DNA of 64,000 bases from Leadbetterella sp. Lineage in GTDB: Bacteria > Bacteroidota > Bacteroidia > Cytophagales > Spirosomataceae. The stretch spans positions 1 to 64,000 of the forward strand of contig JAHBUH010000022.1 in the NCBI GenBank assembly GCA_019638185.1, given 5' to 3'. Position 1 is the stretch's first letter. Each line of letters starts with the position of its first letter. The position numbers and the translations under genes were made by a program. The notes beneath the pieces were generated by a model, which was not told the DNA's origin, ran no database searches, and saw nothing but the letters and a program-made list of their open reading frames with translations. Shown piece by piece: positions 8,939-18,202 of the stretch.

Positions 8939-9571
8939 TTACCCGTTTACCTTCAGATGCCCGAACCGCTTAGGCCGGTGAAAGGCGGGTTCTGCACCGG
9001 AAAGCGTGCTGCTCCAGCACACGAAATCGCAGGTGGCGGCATCACATTCCCAGTCCGGGTCCGGGTGAGAGACTTTGGAACGGATCCGGTAAAAATTTAT
9101 CCGGTAATCCGTGCTTTCGCCCAGCAGCTCCCAGGGGATGTTCAGGAATCCGCTCCAGCAGCCATCGAAGATCTCCGCGCCGTGCTTCAGCCCTACTTCT
9201 GCCGGCTCCATCTGTCTCACAATACGCTGCGGCCCTTCCCCCAGCTCAGGATTAGCGATCTCCCCTATCCACACGGCATTATTGGGGTTAATCTCGATTT
9301 CGAAATAGCTCTTGGGGTCATCCGCGCCTGCACTTATAAAAATCTCAAAGACCTCCTGGTTATACAGGGGTTCATTGTGGATCTTCATGGAGTTCTGGTG
9401 GGAAAAAGGATTGTCTTCACACAAAAACCTCACCGTCAGGAAACCGGAATTCGTACCTACCGAAACCTGGGTGGTAAAATCAGCATTTGTGCCGTCAGTG
9501 GCATGCTTAAAAACAGGGTTAAGGTCTTTATTTGCGCCCCCCCTCTTCAAATTTATATTCATTAGTGCCAT
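8939..9571 (-). CDS. Carbohydrate-binding family 9 (CBM9)-like protein
   Basis: About 210 residues starting from ATG 9571; an upstream TTG at 9586 and an ATG at 9562 are alternatives. There is no signal peptide. The sequence resembles the CBM9-like beta-sandwich proteins common in Bacteroidota: VRFLCEDNP, EVFEIFISAGADDPKSYFEIEINPNN, WSGFLNIPWELLG, YRINFYRIR and CDFVCWSSTLS. It probably binds a sugar or glycan, though no ligand can be named. A 166-base gap separates it from the adenosyltransferase gene, and I see nothing convincing in that gap. Confidence 0.82.
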   Translation of the reverse strand: MALMNINLKRGGANKDLNPVFKHATDGTNADFTTQVSVGTNSGFLTVRFLCEDNPFSHQNSMKIHNEPLYNQEVFEIFISAGADDPKSYFEIEINPNNAVWIGEIANPELGEGPQRIVRQMEPAEVGLKHGAEIFDGCWSGFLNIPWELLGESTDYRINFYRIRSKVSHPDPDWECDAATCDFVCWSSTLSGAEPAFHRPKRFGHLKVNG

Positions 9572-9642
9572 TAAATAGTCAGGCAATTTAAAACCTGGCA
9601 GCGAATATTGATAATTTCGGGCTGGAAACCTCTATTTTTTTG

Positions 9643-9650
9643 TAGCTTTG
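9643..9650 (+). promoter_or_regulatory. Putative -7 element for the outer-membrane protein-tyrS unit
   Basis: TAGCTTTG matches TAnnTTTG. It overlaps the possible TTG codon at 9648, which argues that translation begins further downstream at ATG 9690. Confidence 0.5.
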
Positions 9651-9689
9651 CAGACTTTTTATGTGAAACCTTCCGTTTCAAAACAAAAA

Positions 9690-10337
9690 ATGTTTCGAAT
9701 GCAATCTTTACGAGTACTTGTACTTCTCCTCTTCACCCTTCCTGCCGTGGCTCAGATCAAACCCCGTTTGTTTGAGTTCGGGCCCAAAGCAGGGCTTAAC
9801 CTTTCTAACCTTTCTCCCTCTGACACCATTACTTATAATGTCAAACCGGCTTTTGGTTTACAGGGAGGTATTTTCACCCGGCTTAACCTCGGGAAATTCA
9901 GCCTTCAGCCTGAATTTATCTACCAGGCCAAGGGAGCCAATATGAAAAAACCGTTATCGGCAAAACATACCTACCGTTACTTCTCTACCCCGGTGATGGT
10001 GGGCTATTCTCCCATCAAACACCTCTATATTGAGGCGGGTTATGAGAAGAGCTGGGCCCTGAACCGGATGCGGGAGATCCCTACGCTGAACAAGCCTTAC
10101 GGCCCCGGGAAACCCCAGGATGAAAGCTTTATTGTGGGCGCCCGGATTAACCTCCTTGATATGTTCTCCCTCTTCAGCATTAACCTCCGCTATGTGCACG
10201 GCCTCCGGAATGTATCGGAGCTCAAACACGGCACCCTGCCCATGGAGTTCAGTAACCGGAGCTTCCAGGTGAGCGCCTCCTATACCTTTTCCGAACAATA
10301 CCTCTGGAACAAAAAATTCGGGCCTAAAAAGAAATAG
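9690..10337 (+). CDS. Outer-membrane beta-barrel protein (PorT-like family)
   Basis: 215 residues from ATG 9690, chosen because the longer TTG frame at 9648 runs through the putative promoter. A signal peptide (LRVLVLLLFTLPAVAQ) leads into alternating beta-strand sequence typical of small outer-membrane barrels: FEFGPKAGLNLSNL, GKFSLQPEFIYQAKGANM, YIEAGYEKSWALN and FSINLRYVHGLRNVSE. It probably forms an eight-stranded barrel in the outer membrane. It stops 3 bases before tyrS, so the two are likely one transcript. Confidence 0.85.
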   Translation: MFRMQSLRVLVLLLFTLPAVAQIKPRLFEFGPKAGLNLSNLSPSDTITYNVKPAFGLQGGIFTRLNLGKFSLQPEFIYQAKGANMKKPLSAKHTYRYFSTPVMVGYSPIKHLYIEAGYEKSWALNRMREIPTLNKPYGPGKPQDESFIVGARINLLDMFSLFSINLRYVHGLRNVSELKHGTLPMEFSNRSFQVSASYTFSEQYLWNKKFGPKKK

Positions 10338-10340
10338 AAA

Positions 10341-11645
10341 ATGGGATTTATAGATGAGTTAAGATGGCGGGGTATGATTCAGGATATGATGCCCGGCACA
10401 GAAGAGCAATTAAACAAAGAAATTACTACAGGATATATCGGGTTTGACCCTACGGCCCGGTCGCTGCACATCGGGAACCTGGCCACCATTATGGTGCTGA
10501 AACAGTTCCAGCTGGCCGGCCATAAGCCCCTCGCACTGGTAGGCGGCGCCACCGGAATGGTGGGCGACCCTTCCGGCAAAAGCGCCGAAAGAAACTTCCT
10601 TTCCGAAGAGATCCTCCTGGAAAACCAGGCGGCTATTCAGCAGCAGCTGGAGAAATTCCTGGATTTCAACTGCGGCGAAAACTCGGCGGAGATCGTGAAT
10701 AATTACGACTGGTTTAAGGAGATCAACTTCCTCCAGTTTCTGCGGGAAGCCGGGAAATACCTGACTATTAACTACATGAGTTCCAAGGACTCGGTGAAAC
10801 GAAGAATTGAGACCGGGATTTCCTTTACCGAATTTTCCTACCAGCTGATCCAGGGGTATGACTACTACCACCTGTACAAAACCCGTGGCGTAAAACTGCA
10901 GATGGGGGGCTCAGACCAGTGGGGAAATATCACCACAGGCACGGAGCTGATCCGCCGGAAGGAGAATGAAAACGATGAAAATGCGTCGTACTCGGCTTTT
11001 GCCCTTACTACTCCCCTGCTAACCAAGGCTGACGGCACCAAATTCGGAAAATCCGAAGGTGGAAATGTATGGATCGATGCCGAGCTGACCAGCCCTTATG
11101 AATTCTACCAGTTCTGGATCAACCAGAACGACTCCGACCTGCCCCGTTTACTGCGGGTATACTGCTGCTACCTCACCCGGGAGCAGATAGAGGCCATAGA
11201 GGCTGAACATGCCCAGGCACCGCATTTACGGGTAGCCCAGAAAGCCCTGGCCAAAGAGGTGACCGTTATGGTTCATGGCCAGGAAGCCTATGAGACTGCC
11301 GTCAAAGCATCAGAAGTACTCTTCGGAAAGGCTACACTGGAAACACTTAGAAGCCTGGATGAAAAAACCTTCCAACAGGTGTTTGCCGGGGTTCCTCAAA
11401 CGGTGGTCAATAAGTCGGACCTTAGCCCCGAAAGTACCCTCCTGGAGCTGATTTCCGTACTCTCTAACGCTGAGATTTACCCGTCAAAAGGTGAAGCCCG
11501 TAAAGCCATTCAGGCCAATGCAGTCAGTGTAAATAAGGAAAAAACGCAGGACGATAAGCTACCCGTTTCCGATATCGCGCTGCTGCATGACCGCTACATC
11601 CTGATTGGTAAAGGCAAGAAGAACCATATTATTGAGATAGCGTAG
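10341..11645 (+). CDS. tyrS: Tyrosyl-tRNA synthetase
   Basis: 434 residues, a class I synthetase that charges tRNA-Tyr. The Rossmann core has the HIGH-type motif HIGN (in SLHIGNLATIMVL), the tyrosine-recognition segment ITTGTELIRR and the KMSKS-type loop KFGKSEGGN. The C-terminal S4-like RNA-binding domain contains YPSKGEARKAIQANAVSVN. Length and order are normal for bacterial TyrS. It follows the barrel gene by 3 bases and ends 4 bases from a convergent gene. Confidence 0.97.
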   Translation: MGFIDELRWRGMIQDMMPGTEEQLNKEITTGYIGFDPTARSLHIGNLATIMVLKQFQLAGHKPLALVGGATGMVGDPSGKSAERNFLSEEILLENQAAIQQQLEKFLDFNCGENSAEIVNNYDWFKEINFLQFLREAGKYLTINYMSSKDSVKRRIETGISFTEFSYQLIQGYDYYHLYKTRGVKLQMGGSDQWGNITTGTELIRRKENENDENASYSAFALTTPLLTKADGTKFGKSEGGNVWIDAELTSPYEFYQFWINQNDSDLPRLLRVYCCYLTREQIEAIEAEHAQAPHLRVAQKALAKEVTVMVHGQEAYETAVKASEVLFGKATLETLRSLDEKTFQQVFAGVPQTVVNKSDLSPESTLLELISVLSNAEIYPSKGEARKAIQANAVSVNKEKTQDDKLPVSDIALLHDRYILIGKGKKNHIIEIA

Positions 11646-11649
11646 GGAC

Positions 11650-12726
11650 TCACTCCACCGCATAAAACCGCCTTTTCAAAACCAGGTACGCGGCCATCAG
11701 CCCGGCACATGAAAACGCCCAGACCGGGATTTTAAACATGACCAGGATGGCCAGCGTCAGCCCGGAGAAAAACACTACCTGGAAACCGCTTTCGTTATTT
11801 CTGGCTACAAAAACCTGGTAGTGCAGGAGCATCACCGTAACCGAGAGCAGGAAGAAAAACTGGATCAGGCCGTCAGCCGGGCTCAGGCCTGCCGGGAAAT
11901 TCCGGGCCAGCACCACCGCCTCCGGAAACAGGATCACCGCCAGCGTCAGCAGGTAATTCAGGAACCAGCGAAGGCCGGAAACCGGCATATTTTTATAGAT
12001 TTCAAAATACATTCTTTCAAAAAAATGCAGGTTCTGCAGGATCACGCTCTGTGAAAAGGCCGCCAGGAGGCAGCCCAGGGAAATCAGCCGGATGTCATAG
12101 TCATCCGTGGGATACAGGTAACATACGCCCATCAGCACAAAAGCCGAAAACGCCTTGGTGATCAGCAGTAAAACCGTCTGCTGGGTCAGCAGGTGGCGGG
12201 GATAAAACAGAAACTGAGGCGTGGTCAGGTTCAGGCTGAAATACTTTCTTACCACATCCTGGCGGCTGTTTGGCCTTTTAATGCGGTATTCATATACCCA
12301 TGCGCCGGCCACTATCAGGCCTGTATTTATCAGCACAATGGCCAGCACTGCTCCCCACGTCTTTTCCACTACCCCTATACCCAACATCAGCACTGAATAG
12401 GTAAAAGACAACTGAATCAGCCAGAACTGCAGGTTCATGAACGCCCATATCCGTTTCCGGGGCGGGAATAAGCGGATATGGTAGAGAAATTCACTGCTTC
12501 TTTGCGATAAAAACCGGACCGTAAAAAGGGTCGCCTTCACGGCATAAAGTACCCAAATCAGGAAAATACAGCCCAGCACAAAAGGCACATGAAGCGCCTG
12601 GTTAATAATGGCCATGTGCTCCCTGCCGCTGAGAAAACCAATGGCAAACATTAGCACCACAAAAATGAAGATCGCATTCTGCCGGTAATATTCCCTTACG
12701 ATGGTCAGGTACAAAATGCGGTTCAT
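11650..12726 (-). CDS. ABC exporter membrane subunit
   Basis: 358 residues with about eight to ten hydrophobic helices (for example AIFIFVVLMFAIGFLSG, VPFVLGCIFLIWVLYAV, FFLLSVTVMLLHYQVFVA) and no signal peptide. I do not recognise a named family. The start overlaps the end of the ATPase gene by 4 bases, so the two should form one ABC transporter. By analogy with similar pairs in Bacteroidota it is more likely an exporter than an importer, since no binding protein is present. Substrate unknown. Confidence 0.75.
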   Translation of the reverse strand: MNRILYLTIVREYYRQNAIFIFVVLMFAIGFLSGREHMAIINQALHVPFVLGCIFLIWVLYAVKATLFTVRFLSQRSSEFLYHIRLFPPRKRIWAFMNLQFWLIQLSFTYSVLMLGIGVVEKTWGAVLAIVLINTGLIVAGAWVYEYRIKRPNSRQDVVRKYFSLNLTTPQFLFYPRHLLTQQTVLLLITKAFSAFVLMGVCYLYPTDDYDIRLISLGCLLAAFSQSVILQNLHFFERMYFEIYKNMPVSGLRWFLNYLLTLAVILFPEAVVLARNFPAGLSPADGLIQFFFLLSVTVMLLHYQVFVARNNESGFQVVFFSGLTLAILVMFKIPVWAFSCAGLMAAYLVLKRRFYAVE

Positions 12727-13352
12727 ACCTTAAAGATAGTTTGATTCTCTACCTGGTAAGAATGCAGGATGGGCAGGTTTTCAAAAATAAAATCCTGGTG
12801 GGAAGAAAGTAAAAAATTAACGCCTTTCTCCTCGTAAAATTCCTTCACCAGCTCATAAACTACACCCACGCTCCTGACATCAATGGTGATCAGGGGTTCA
12901 TCCAGGATGATCAGCTCCGGGTTTCCTAAAAACGCAGAAATGATGGCCACCTTCTTCAGCATTCCGCTGGAATAGGTTCCGCAGGGGTTTTTCCAGTAAG
13001 CAGGCGTGTCAAACCGCCCGGCCAGGTCCAGGAGCTGCGCCCGGGTGCCCTGCTTGGCTTTGGTAATAAAGCTGAGGATATCATACCCACTTAAAAACTG
13101 CGGGTAAAGAGGCTCCGCCTCGCTCATGTTCACCTTCAGCCGGTAATCTATGGGGTGGGCTTTCTGATCTATGCCGTTCCAGGAGATCTGACCTTCATAT
13201 GGCACAATTCCCGCCACCGACCGGAAAAACGTAGATTTCCCCGAACCGTTCACACCTCTGACCCAGTGAATCCCGTCAGGGATAAGGAGGTCATCAGTAG
13301 CAATGATCTTCTGGCCGGAGTAACTTTTGGTGAAGTTCTGGACTTTTAGCAT
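12723..13352 (-). CDS. ABC transporter ATP-binding protein
   Basis: 209 residues with a complete nucleotide-binding domain: Walker A GVNGSGKST, signature YSSGMLKK, Walker B ELIILDEP and a switch histidine in LLSSHQDF. Translationally coupled to the membrane subunit through a 4-base overlap. Family placement near CcmA/NatA-type exporters is by general resemblance only. Confidence 0.93.
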   Translation of the reverse strand: MLKVQNFTKSYSGQKIIATDDLLIPDGIHWVRGVNGSGKSTFFRSVAGIVPYEGQISWNGIDQKAHPIDYRLKVNMSEAEPLYPQFLSGYDILSFITKAKQGTRAQLLDLAGRFDTPAYWKNPCGTYSSGMLKKVAIISAFLGNPELIILDEPLITIDVRSVGVVYELVKEFYEEKGVNFLLSSHQDFIFENLPILHSYQVENQTIFKV

Positions 13353-13366
13353 GGATGTATATCTAT

Positions 13367-13672
13367 CTAAGGGGCAAGTTTTTTCTTTGCAGGGCTTTGC
13401 CGGTTTGAAAAAAAGGACAAAATTTCAATATGCTCATTTTTAACTCTATAATACAGGTTATTATATTTCAAAATAACTGCACGATGCATATTAGCCTTGT
13501 TGGATTTAGGGAAGAGATTCGGATAACGTGCTATTAATTTGGTTATACTTTCTATCTTTTGAACAAGCCTTATTATTTCCTTTTGAGTAAAATTTTGTTC
13601 AAGATATTCAATTGTGCTTTGAAGTTCAGTTAAAGCGTGTGGTGTCCATTTAATTTTATAGCCATTTTTCAT
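13367..13672 (-). CDS. RelE/ParE family toxin
   Basis: 101 residues with the ParE/RelE fold signature: YKIKWTPHALTELQSTIEYL at the start, ITKLIARYPNLFP in the middle, then HRAVILKYNNLYYRV and IEILSFFSNRQSP at the end. ParE toxins poison DNA gyrase, while RelE cleaves mRNA; the target cannot be chosen here. It overlaps the antitoxin gene by 17 bases. The pair is clearly more AT-rich than its flanks, which suggests acquisition. Confidence 0.88.
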   Translation of the reverse strand: MKNGYKIKWTPHALTELQSTIEYLEQNFTQKEIIRLVQKIESITKLIARYPNLFPKSNKANMHRAVILKYNNLYYRVKNEHIEILSFFSNRQSPAKKKLAP

Positions 13673-13895
13673 AAAGCTTTCTTACCGTTGTATGGGATAT
13701 TAACTCATTACTATCTGCTTCTTTAAGGCCTTTTTCTATTCCTGACTTTTCCTCGGCAGAAATACTATCCCACCAGTCTTTCGTAGAATCCTCCTTAAAT
13801 TTCACTAACTTCTCTATGATATCACCATCTTCCAGGAGGGAAAGCCACTGAATTAATTCAACCTTCTTTTCCAATACATTCATTTCCTTTTTCAT
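13656..13895 (-). CDS. Antitoxin partner of the ParE-type toxin
   Basis: 79 residues, acidic and helical (LIQWLSLLEDGDIIEKLVKFKED, SAEEKSGIEKGLKEAD, SHTTVRKLYEKWL). It lies just upstream of the toxin on the same strand with a 17-base overlap, the standard order for antitoxin then toxin. Similar small proteins accompany ParE toxins in Bacteroidota. No DNA-binding domain is obvious. Confidence 0.82.
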   Translation of the reverse strand: MKKEMNVLEKKVELIQWLSLLEDGDIIEKLVKFKEDSTKDWWDSISAEEKSGIEKGLKEADSNELISHTTVRKLYEKWL

Positions 13896-14004
13896 TTTTA
13901 GATCAACTCAAATATACGGTTTATTATTTTATATCGAACTTTAAAAAGGAAAATCCTACAAGCCTCTCCCCTAAAAATGTAAGCGCTCCCCCACCCCGGC
14001 GTTG

Positions 14005-14012
14005 TAATTTTG
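14005..14012 (+). promoter_or_regulatory. Putative -7 element for copA
   Basis: TAATTTTG matches TAnnTTTG, 20 bases before the ATG at 14032. No good -33 TTTG and no CueR- or CsoR-like dyad was seen nearby. Confidence 0.5.
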
Positions 14013-14031
14013 CAGTATAAATTGAAAGATC

Positions 14032-16443
14032 ATGAGCCAACCCATTCATATCCCCCTGCTGAATGTAGACAGTGAACACTGCGCACTAATTGTAGATAAA
14101 GGGCTGGAGAAAGTAAAAGGGATCCAGTCGCACAAAGTGGAGCTGAATAATCACCGCGCGGTGATCACAGCCGCTAAATACCCGGAAGAAGCCCTGCAGG
14201 AAGCGGTAAAGGAAATCCGTGATCTGGGCTATGACGTACCTTCCGTAAAAAAGACCTGGCCCGTAACGGGGATGTCGTGCGCTTCCTGCGCCGGCAGCTC
14301 CGAAGCCACCCTGAATAACCAGGTGGGCGTCATTAAAGCCGAGGTCAACTACGCCAATAATTCGGCACAGGTGGAATATATCCCCGGACTTATCACTCCT
14401 GAAGACATGAAATCAGCGCTGCAGGCGGCCGGTTATGACCTGCTGGTAGATGAGGCGGAAGCGGAAACCCTGGAGGAAGTGCGGGAAAGTAACTACCATA
14501 CCTTGAAAAAGCGGGTGACCGGTGCGCTTATCCTGGCGGTTCCCCTGTTTGTTATCGGTATGTTTTTTATGGACATGTCCTACGCTGATTACATCCTGTG
14601 GGCGCTTGCCACCCCTATGCTTTTTTATTACGGTCGGTCGTTTTTTACCGGTGCCTGGAAACAGCTGAAGCACAGGAGTGCCAATATGGACACCCTGGTG
14701 GCCGTGAGTACCGGCACTGCCTACCTTTTCAGTGTGCTGATCACCTTATTCCCCGGCTACCTGCACTCCAAAGGCATCCACGCGCATGTATATTTTGAAG
14801 CGGCGGGTATTGTGATCGCCTTTATCCTGCTGGGAAAGCTGCTGGAGGAAAAAGCCAAAGGGAATACTTCTTCTGCCATCAAAAAGCTGATGGGCTTCCA
14901 GCCTAAAACCGTCACGGTGATTCACGAGGGCGGGCACCAGATGGAAATGCCTATCCAATCCGTAAAAACCGGTGCTACCCTGCTGGTGAAGCCCGGCGAG
15001 AGAATTGCGGTAGACGGTGTGGTCACCTCGGGCTCCTCATTTGTGGATGAAAGCATGATCAGCGGCGAGCCGGTTCCGGTGGCCAAATCCGCCGGCGAGA
15101 AGGTATTTGCCGGCACCATTAACCAAAAAGGCAGTTTCCAGTTCCGGGCTGAAAAGGTGGGCGGCGATACCGTACTGGCCCAGATCATCAAAATGGTGGA
15201 GCAGGCCCAGGGCAGCAAAGCGCCCGTGCAGAAGCTGGTAGATAAAATTGCGGCGGTCTTTGTACCGGTGGTAATGGGAATTGCGGCATTGAGCTTTGTG
15301 GCCTGGCTGGTTTTCGGCGGAGAGCATGCCTTTACCCAGGGGCTGATTGCCTTTGTGACCGTCCTGGTTATAGCCTGTCCCTGTGCGTTAGGACTGGCCA
15401 CGCCCACCGCCATCATGGTAGGCGTAGGCAAGGGCGCGGAAAAAGGCATCCTCATCAAAGATGCCGAAAGCCTGGAAACCGCCCGCAAGATCAATGCGGT
15501 CATCCTGGACAAAACCGGCACCATCACCGAGGGGAAACCAGCAGTCAGCGCCATTCAGTGGTTTACGGACAAGACCGAAGAGCTGAATAACCTCCTGTAC
15601 AGCATTGAAAAATCATCAGAGCACCCGCTGGCAGATGCTATCACCGAACACCTGAAAGACGGGGCGGTATTTCTTAACGGCGTGGAAATCGAAAACCTCT
15701 CCGGCCAGGGGATCGAAGGCCGGTACCGGGGAAAGAGCTTTACCATTGGCAATCGACTCTTAACCGCTGACCGGAACATCCCGGTCCCCGCCGAAGCCGA
15801 AGCCTGGATAAACCGCCAGCTGGACCAGGCCCGGACCGTAGTACTCTACAGCGATACCAGCCGGCTCCTGGCAGCCATAGCCATAGCTGACCGTATCAAA
15901 CCCACATCCCGCGCGGCCATTGAAGCCCTGCACCGGGACGGTATCCGGGTGTATATGCTGACCGGTGATAACGAGCACACCGCCAAGGCGGTAGCCACTG
16001 AAACGGGCATTGATGATTACAAAGCCAATGTGCTCCCGGCAGAGAAGGCGGGTTTTGTGCAGGAACTCCAGGCGCAGGGTAAAGTAGTGGCTATGGTAGG
16101 TGACGGCATTAACGACTCGAATGCCCTGGCCCAGGCTGACGTCAGCATCGCCATGGGAAAAGGCAGTGATATCGCCATGGATGTGGCTAAAATGACCATC
16201 ATCTCGTCTGATCTCACCAAAATCCCCGATGCCATCCATCTGTCGAAATACACCGCCCGGGCCATCCGTCAGAACCTGTTCTGGGCGTTTATTTATAACG
16301 TGATCGGTATTCCCATTGCTGCCGGCGTACTTTACCCCGTAAACGGCTTCCTGCTGGATCCCATGTGGGCCGGTGCCGCCATGGCTTTCAGTTCGGTGAG
16401 CGTGGTCTTAAACAGCCTGCGCTTAAAATGGAAAGAGCTGTGA
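14032..16443 (+). CDS. copA: Copper(I)-translocating P-type ATPase
   Basis: 803 residues, a P1B-1 ATPase that exports Cu(I) from the cytoplasm. Two N-terminal ferredoxin-fold domains are visible: the first (about 4-70) has SEHC and lacks CxxC, the second has the intact GMSCASC (C83, C86). The core follows with the membrane motif CPC (449-451), phosphorylation site DKTGT (D493), SEHP, MLTGDN and GDGINDSNALAQAD. The Cu(I) signature residues YN (in FIYNVIG) and MAFSS are present near the C-terminus. The CopZ-like chaperone gene follows 31 bases downstream. Confidence 0.97.
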   Translation: MSQPIHIPLLNVDSEHCALIVDKGLEKVKGIQSHKVELNNHRAVITAAKYPEEALQEAVKEIRDLGYDVPSVKKTWPVTGMSCASCAGSSEATLNNQVGVIKAEVNYANNSAQVEYIPGLITPEDMKSALQAAGYDLLVDEAEAETLEEVRESNYHTLKKRVTGALILAVPLFVIGMFFMDMSYADYILWALATPMLFYYGRSFFTGAWKQLKHRSANMDTLVAVSTGTAYLFSVLITLFPGYLHSKGIHAHVYFEAAGIVIAFILLGKLLEEKAKGNTSSAIKKLMGFQPKTVTVIHEGGHQMEMPIQSVKTGATLLVKPGERIAVDGVVTSGSSFVDESMISGEPVPVAKSAGEKVFAGTINQKGSFQFRAEKVGGDTVLAQIIKMVEQAQGSKAPVQKLVDKIAAVFVPVVMGIAALSFVAWLVFGGEHAFTQGLIAFVTVLVIACPCALGLATPTAIMVGVGKGAEKGILIKDAESLETARKINAVILDKTGTITEGKPAVSAIQWFTDKTEELNNLLYSIEKSSEHPLADAITEHLKDGAVFLNGVEIENLSGQGIEGRYRGKSFTIGNRLLTADRNIPVPAEAEAWINRQLDQARTVVLYSDTSRLLAAIAIADRIKPTSRAAIEALHRDGIRVYMLTGDNEHTAKAVATETGIDDYKANVLPAEKAGFVQELQAQGKVVAMVGDGINDSNALAQADVSIAMGKGSDIAMDVAKMTIISSDLTKIPDAIHLSKYTARAIRQNLFWAFIYNVIGIPIAAGVLYPVNGFLLDPMWAGAAMAFSSVSVVLNSLRLKWKEL

Positions 16444-16474
16444 GTCTTTATCTGAAAACAAAAAACCAAAATAT

Positions 16475-16681
16475 ATGAAATTCAAAACCAATATCAATTG
16501 CGACTCCTGCGTAGCCAAAGTAACCCCGGTCCTGGAAGCCAATGAGCAGGTAGAAAACTGGAAGGTAGATACCGCTAACCCGGATAAGGTCCTAACGGTG
16601 GAAGGAGAAGACATTGACGTGGAAGACCTGGTTCATTCCCTGAAGAAGATCGGTTACCGGGCTGAAAAAATAGAAGAGTAA
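16475..16681 (+). CDS. CopZ-like heavy-metal-binding chaperone
   Basis: 68 residues forming a single HMA (ferredoxin-fold) domain with the metal site NCDSC (C9, C12), and KIGYRAEKIEE at the end. It should carry Cu(I) to CopA, whose gene lies 31 bases upstream on the same strand. The usual GMTC start of the motif is replaced by NINC. A terminator hairpin follows. Confidence 0.88.
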   Translation: MKFKTNINCDSCVAKVTPVLEANEQVENWKVDTANPDKVLTVEGEDIDVEDLVHSLKKIGYRAEKIEE

Positions 16682-16707
16682 CCGGCACGTTCATCAGCGG
16701 GTAAAGG

Positions 16708-16752
16708 CAGGGTTTCCCGGATGTAGCATCCGGGAGGCCCTGTCTTTTGTTT
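16708..16752 (+). terminator. Two-part terminator hairpin after the copper genes
   Basis: Inner perfect stem CCCGGATG (16716-16723) with CATCCGGG (16727-16734), and outer stem CAGGG (16708-16712) with CCCTG (16738-16742), followed by TCTTTTGTTTT. Confidence 0.8.
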
Positions 16753-16876
16753 TAATGCCCGGGCCACTACATCCTGGGAAGGAAATAAACCTGCTTCCTG
16801 AAAAAAAATATTTATTTTTCCTGTAACAAAACCGGCCCATGATAGTTTACCCTGTAAAACCTGATCAGAAAAGCTA

Positions 16877-17413
16877 TTGAACTCGTTAACTGACAATGCC
16901 TTGATGCTGAAAGTAAAAGCCGGCGACCTGGATCGGATGGGCCTCCTGTTTGAAAGGCATTATAAACCGCTTTTTGGTTTCCTGTACCGTATGACGGCCG
17001 ACAGGGAGAGCAGCGAAGACATGGTTCAGAATGTTTTTCTGAGAATGCTGAAATACCGTCATACCTTCAAAGGAAACGGAGAATTCAGAACCTGGATGTA
17101 CCACCTGGCCCGGAACGTGCTGAACGATCATCACAAAGGGAACAAGCGCCACGCCGCCCCGCTGGCACAGGAACCCGGCGATGTGGCGGATGAAGCCCCG
17201 GAAAACACGATGGAAGAGCAGGTACATCTTCTGAACCGGGCCTTAAATAAACTGAGTGACGAAAACAGGGAAATACTGGTTTTAAGCCGGTACCAGGAGC
17301 TGGCCTACCGTGAAATAGCCCAGATCCTGGATATCTCGGAGGCCAATGTGCGGGTGCGGATACACCGCGCCATGGTCCAGCTTAAATCCGCTTATTTAAA
17401 ACTTGCAGACTGA
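16877..17413 (+). CDS. ECF-type RNA polymerase sigma factor, TTG start
   Basis: 178 residues with sigma region 2 (LFERHYKPLFGFLYRMTADRE, SEDMVQNVFLRML) and region 4 (ILVLSRYQELAYREIAQIL, ANVRVRIHRAMVQLK). The TTG at 16877 is preferred over the ATG at 16904 because the nine extra residues (NSLTDNAL) resemble the normal start of this family. It heads a cluster with a membrane-anchored partner 3 bases downstream and two DUF4097 proteins, which suggests a sigma/anti-sigma pair responding to envelope conditions. Confidence 0.92.
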   Translation: MNSLTDNALMLKVKAGDLDRMGLLFERHYKPLFGFLYRMTADRESSEDMVQNVFLRMLKYRHTFKGNGEFRTWMYHLARNVLNDHHKGNKRHAAPLAQEPGDVADEAPENTMEEQVHLLNRALNKLSDENREILVLSRYQELAYREIAQILDISEANVRVRIHRAMVQLKSAYLKLAD

Positions 17414-17416
17414 AAC

Positions 17417-18190
17417 ATGGAAAAGATCATAGATTACATTAACGGAGAGCTGCCCGAACATGAAAAACGGGCCTTTGAAGAAAGACTGGCCCTGGATCCG
17501 GAGCTTCGCGCAGCCTGTGAAGAAGAAAAAGCCCTGTGGAACCTCATGGCTGAAATAAAAGCTCCGGCAGTAAATGAACATATAAAAAGCCGTTTCCTGG
17601 ACACCCTGCAGGTGTACAAAGAAGCAGCCGCACCCCGGCCCGGCTTTCTGTCCCGCCTGAAAGAGATCTGGAATTTCCAGCCGCAGTTAAAGCTATCGTA
17701 TGCCCTGGTGCTGCTCTGCGTGGGCCTGGGCACGGGGCTTTACCTGAACCGGAAAAATCACGGGGAAATAGCCCGCATGTCTGCTGAAGTCAGTGAAATG
17801 AAGCAGATGATGGTGCTTTCCCTCATTGAAAATCCCTCAGCCACTGAGCGGATCCGGGCCGTAAGCATGACCCAGGAGATCCGGAATGTGGATGACACCG
17901 TGATTGAAGCCCTGCTGTCTACCCTTAACCGGGATCCGAATGATAACGTGCGTCTGATGACCCTGGAAGCCCTGACCGAACTGGCCGATAACCCTAAGGT
18001 ACGAGAGGGTCTGGTGCAGTCCATTGTGCTGCAAACCTCCCCCATCATGCAGTCGGCGATGGCCGATGTCATGCTGAAACTCCAGGAAAAAAGGTCGGTG
18101 AAACCCCTGCAGAAAATGCTGAACCGCGATGACCTGAACAGCACCGTCAAGGACAAAGTAGAACAAACAATTCAAGAAATACTTATCTAA
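17417..18190 (+). CDS. Membrane-anchored HEAT-repeat protein, probable anti-sigma factor
   Basis: 257 residues. The N-terminal part (1-80) is acidic and helical (INGELPEHEKRAFEERL), like the cytoplasmic domain of anti-sigma factors but without the zinc-binding HxxxCxxC. One transmembrane helix follows (SYALVLLCVGLGTGLYL, about 94-112). The C-terminal part (about 130-257) is a set of HEAT-like repeats (NDNVRLMTLEALTEL, SAMADVMLKLQEKRSVKPL) expected in the periplasm. Its place directly behind the sigma gene supports an anti-sigma role; this is inference. Confidence 0.85.
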   Translation: MEKIIDYINGELPEHEKRAFEERLALDPELRAACEEEKALWNLMAEIKAPAVNEHIKSRFLDTLQVYKEAAAPRPGFLSRLKEIWNFQPQLKLSYALVLLCVGLGTGLYLNRKNHGEIARMSAEVSEMKQMMVLSLIENPSATERIRAVSMTQEIRNVDDTVIEALLSTLNRDPNDNVRLMTLEALTELADNPKVREGLVQSIVLQTSPIMQSAMADVMLKLQEKRSVKPLQKMLNRDDLNSTVKDKVEQTIQEILI

Positions 18191-18202
18191 AAATTACAAA
18201 TT

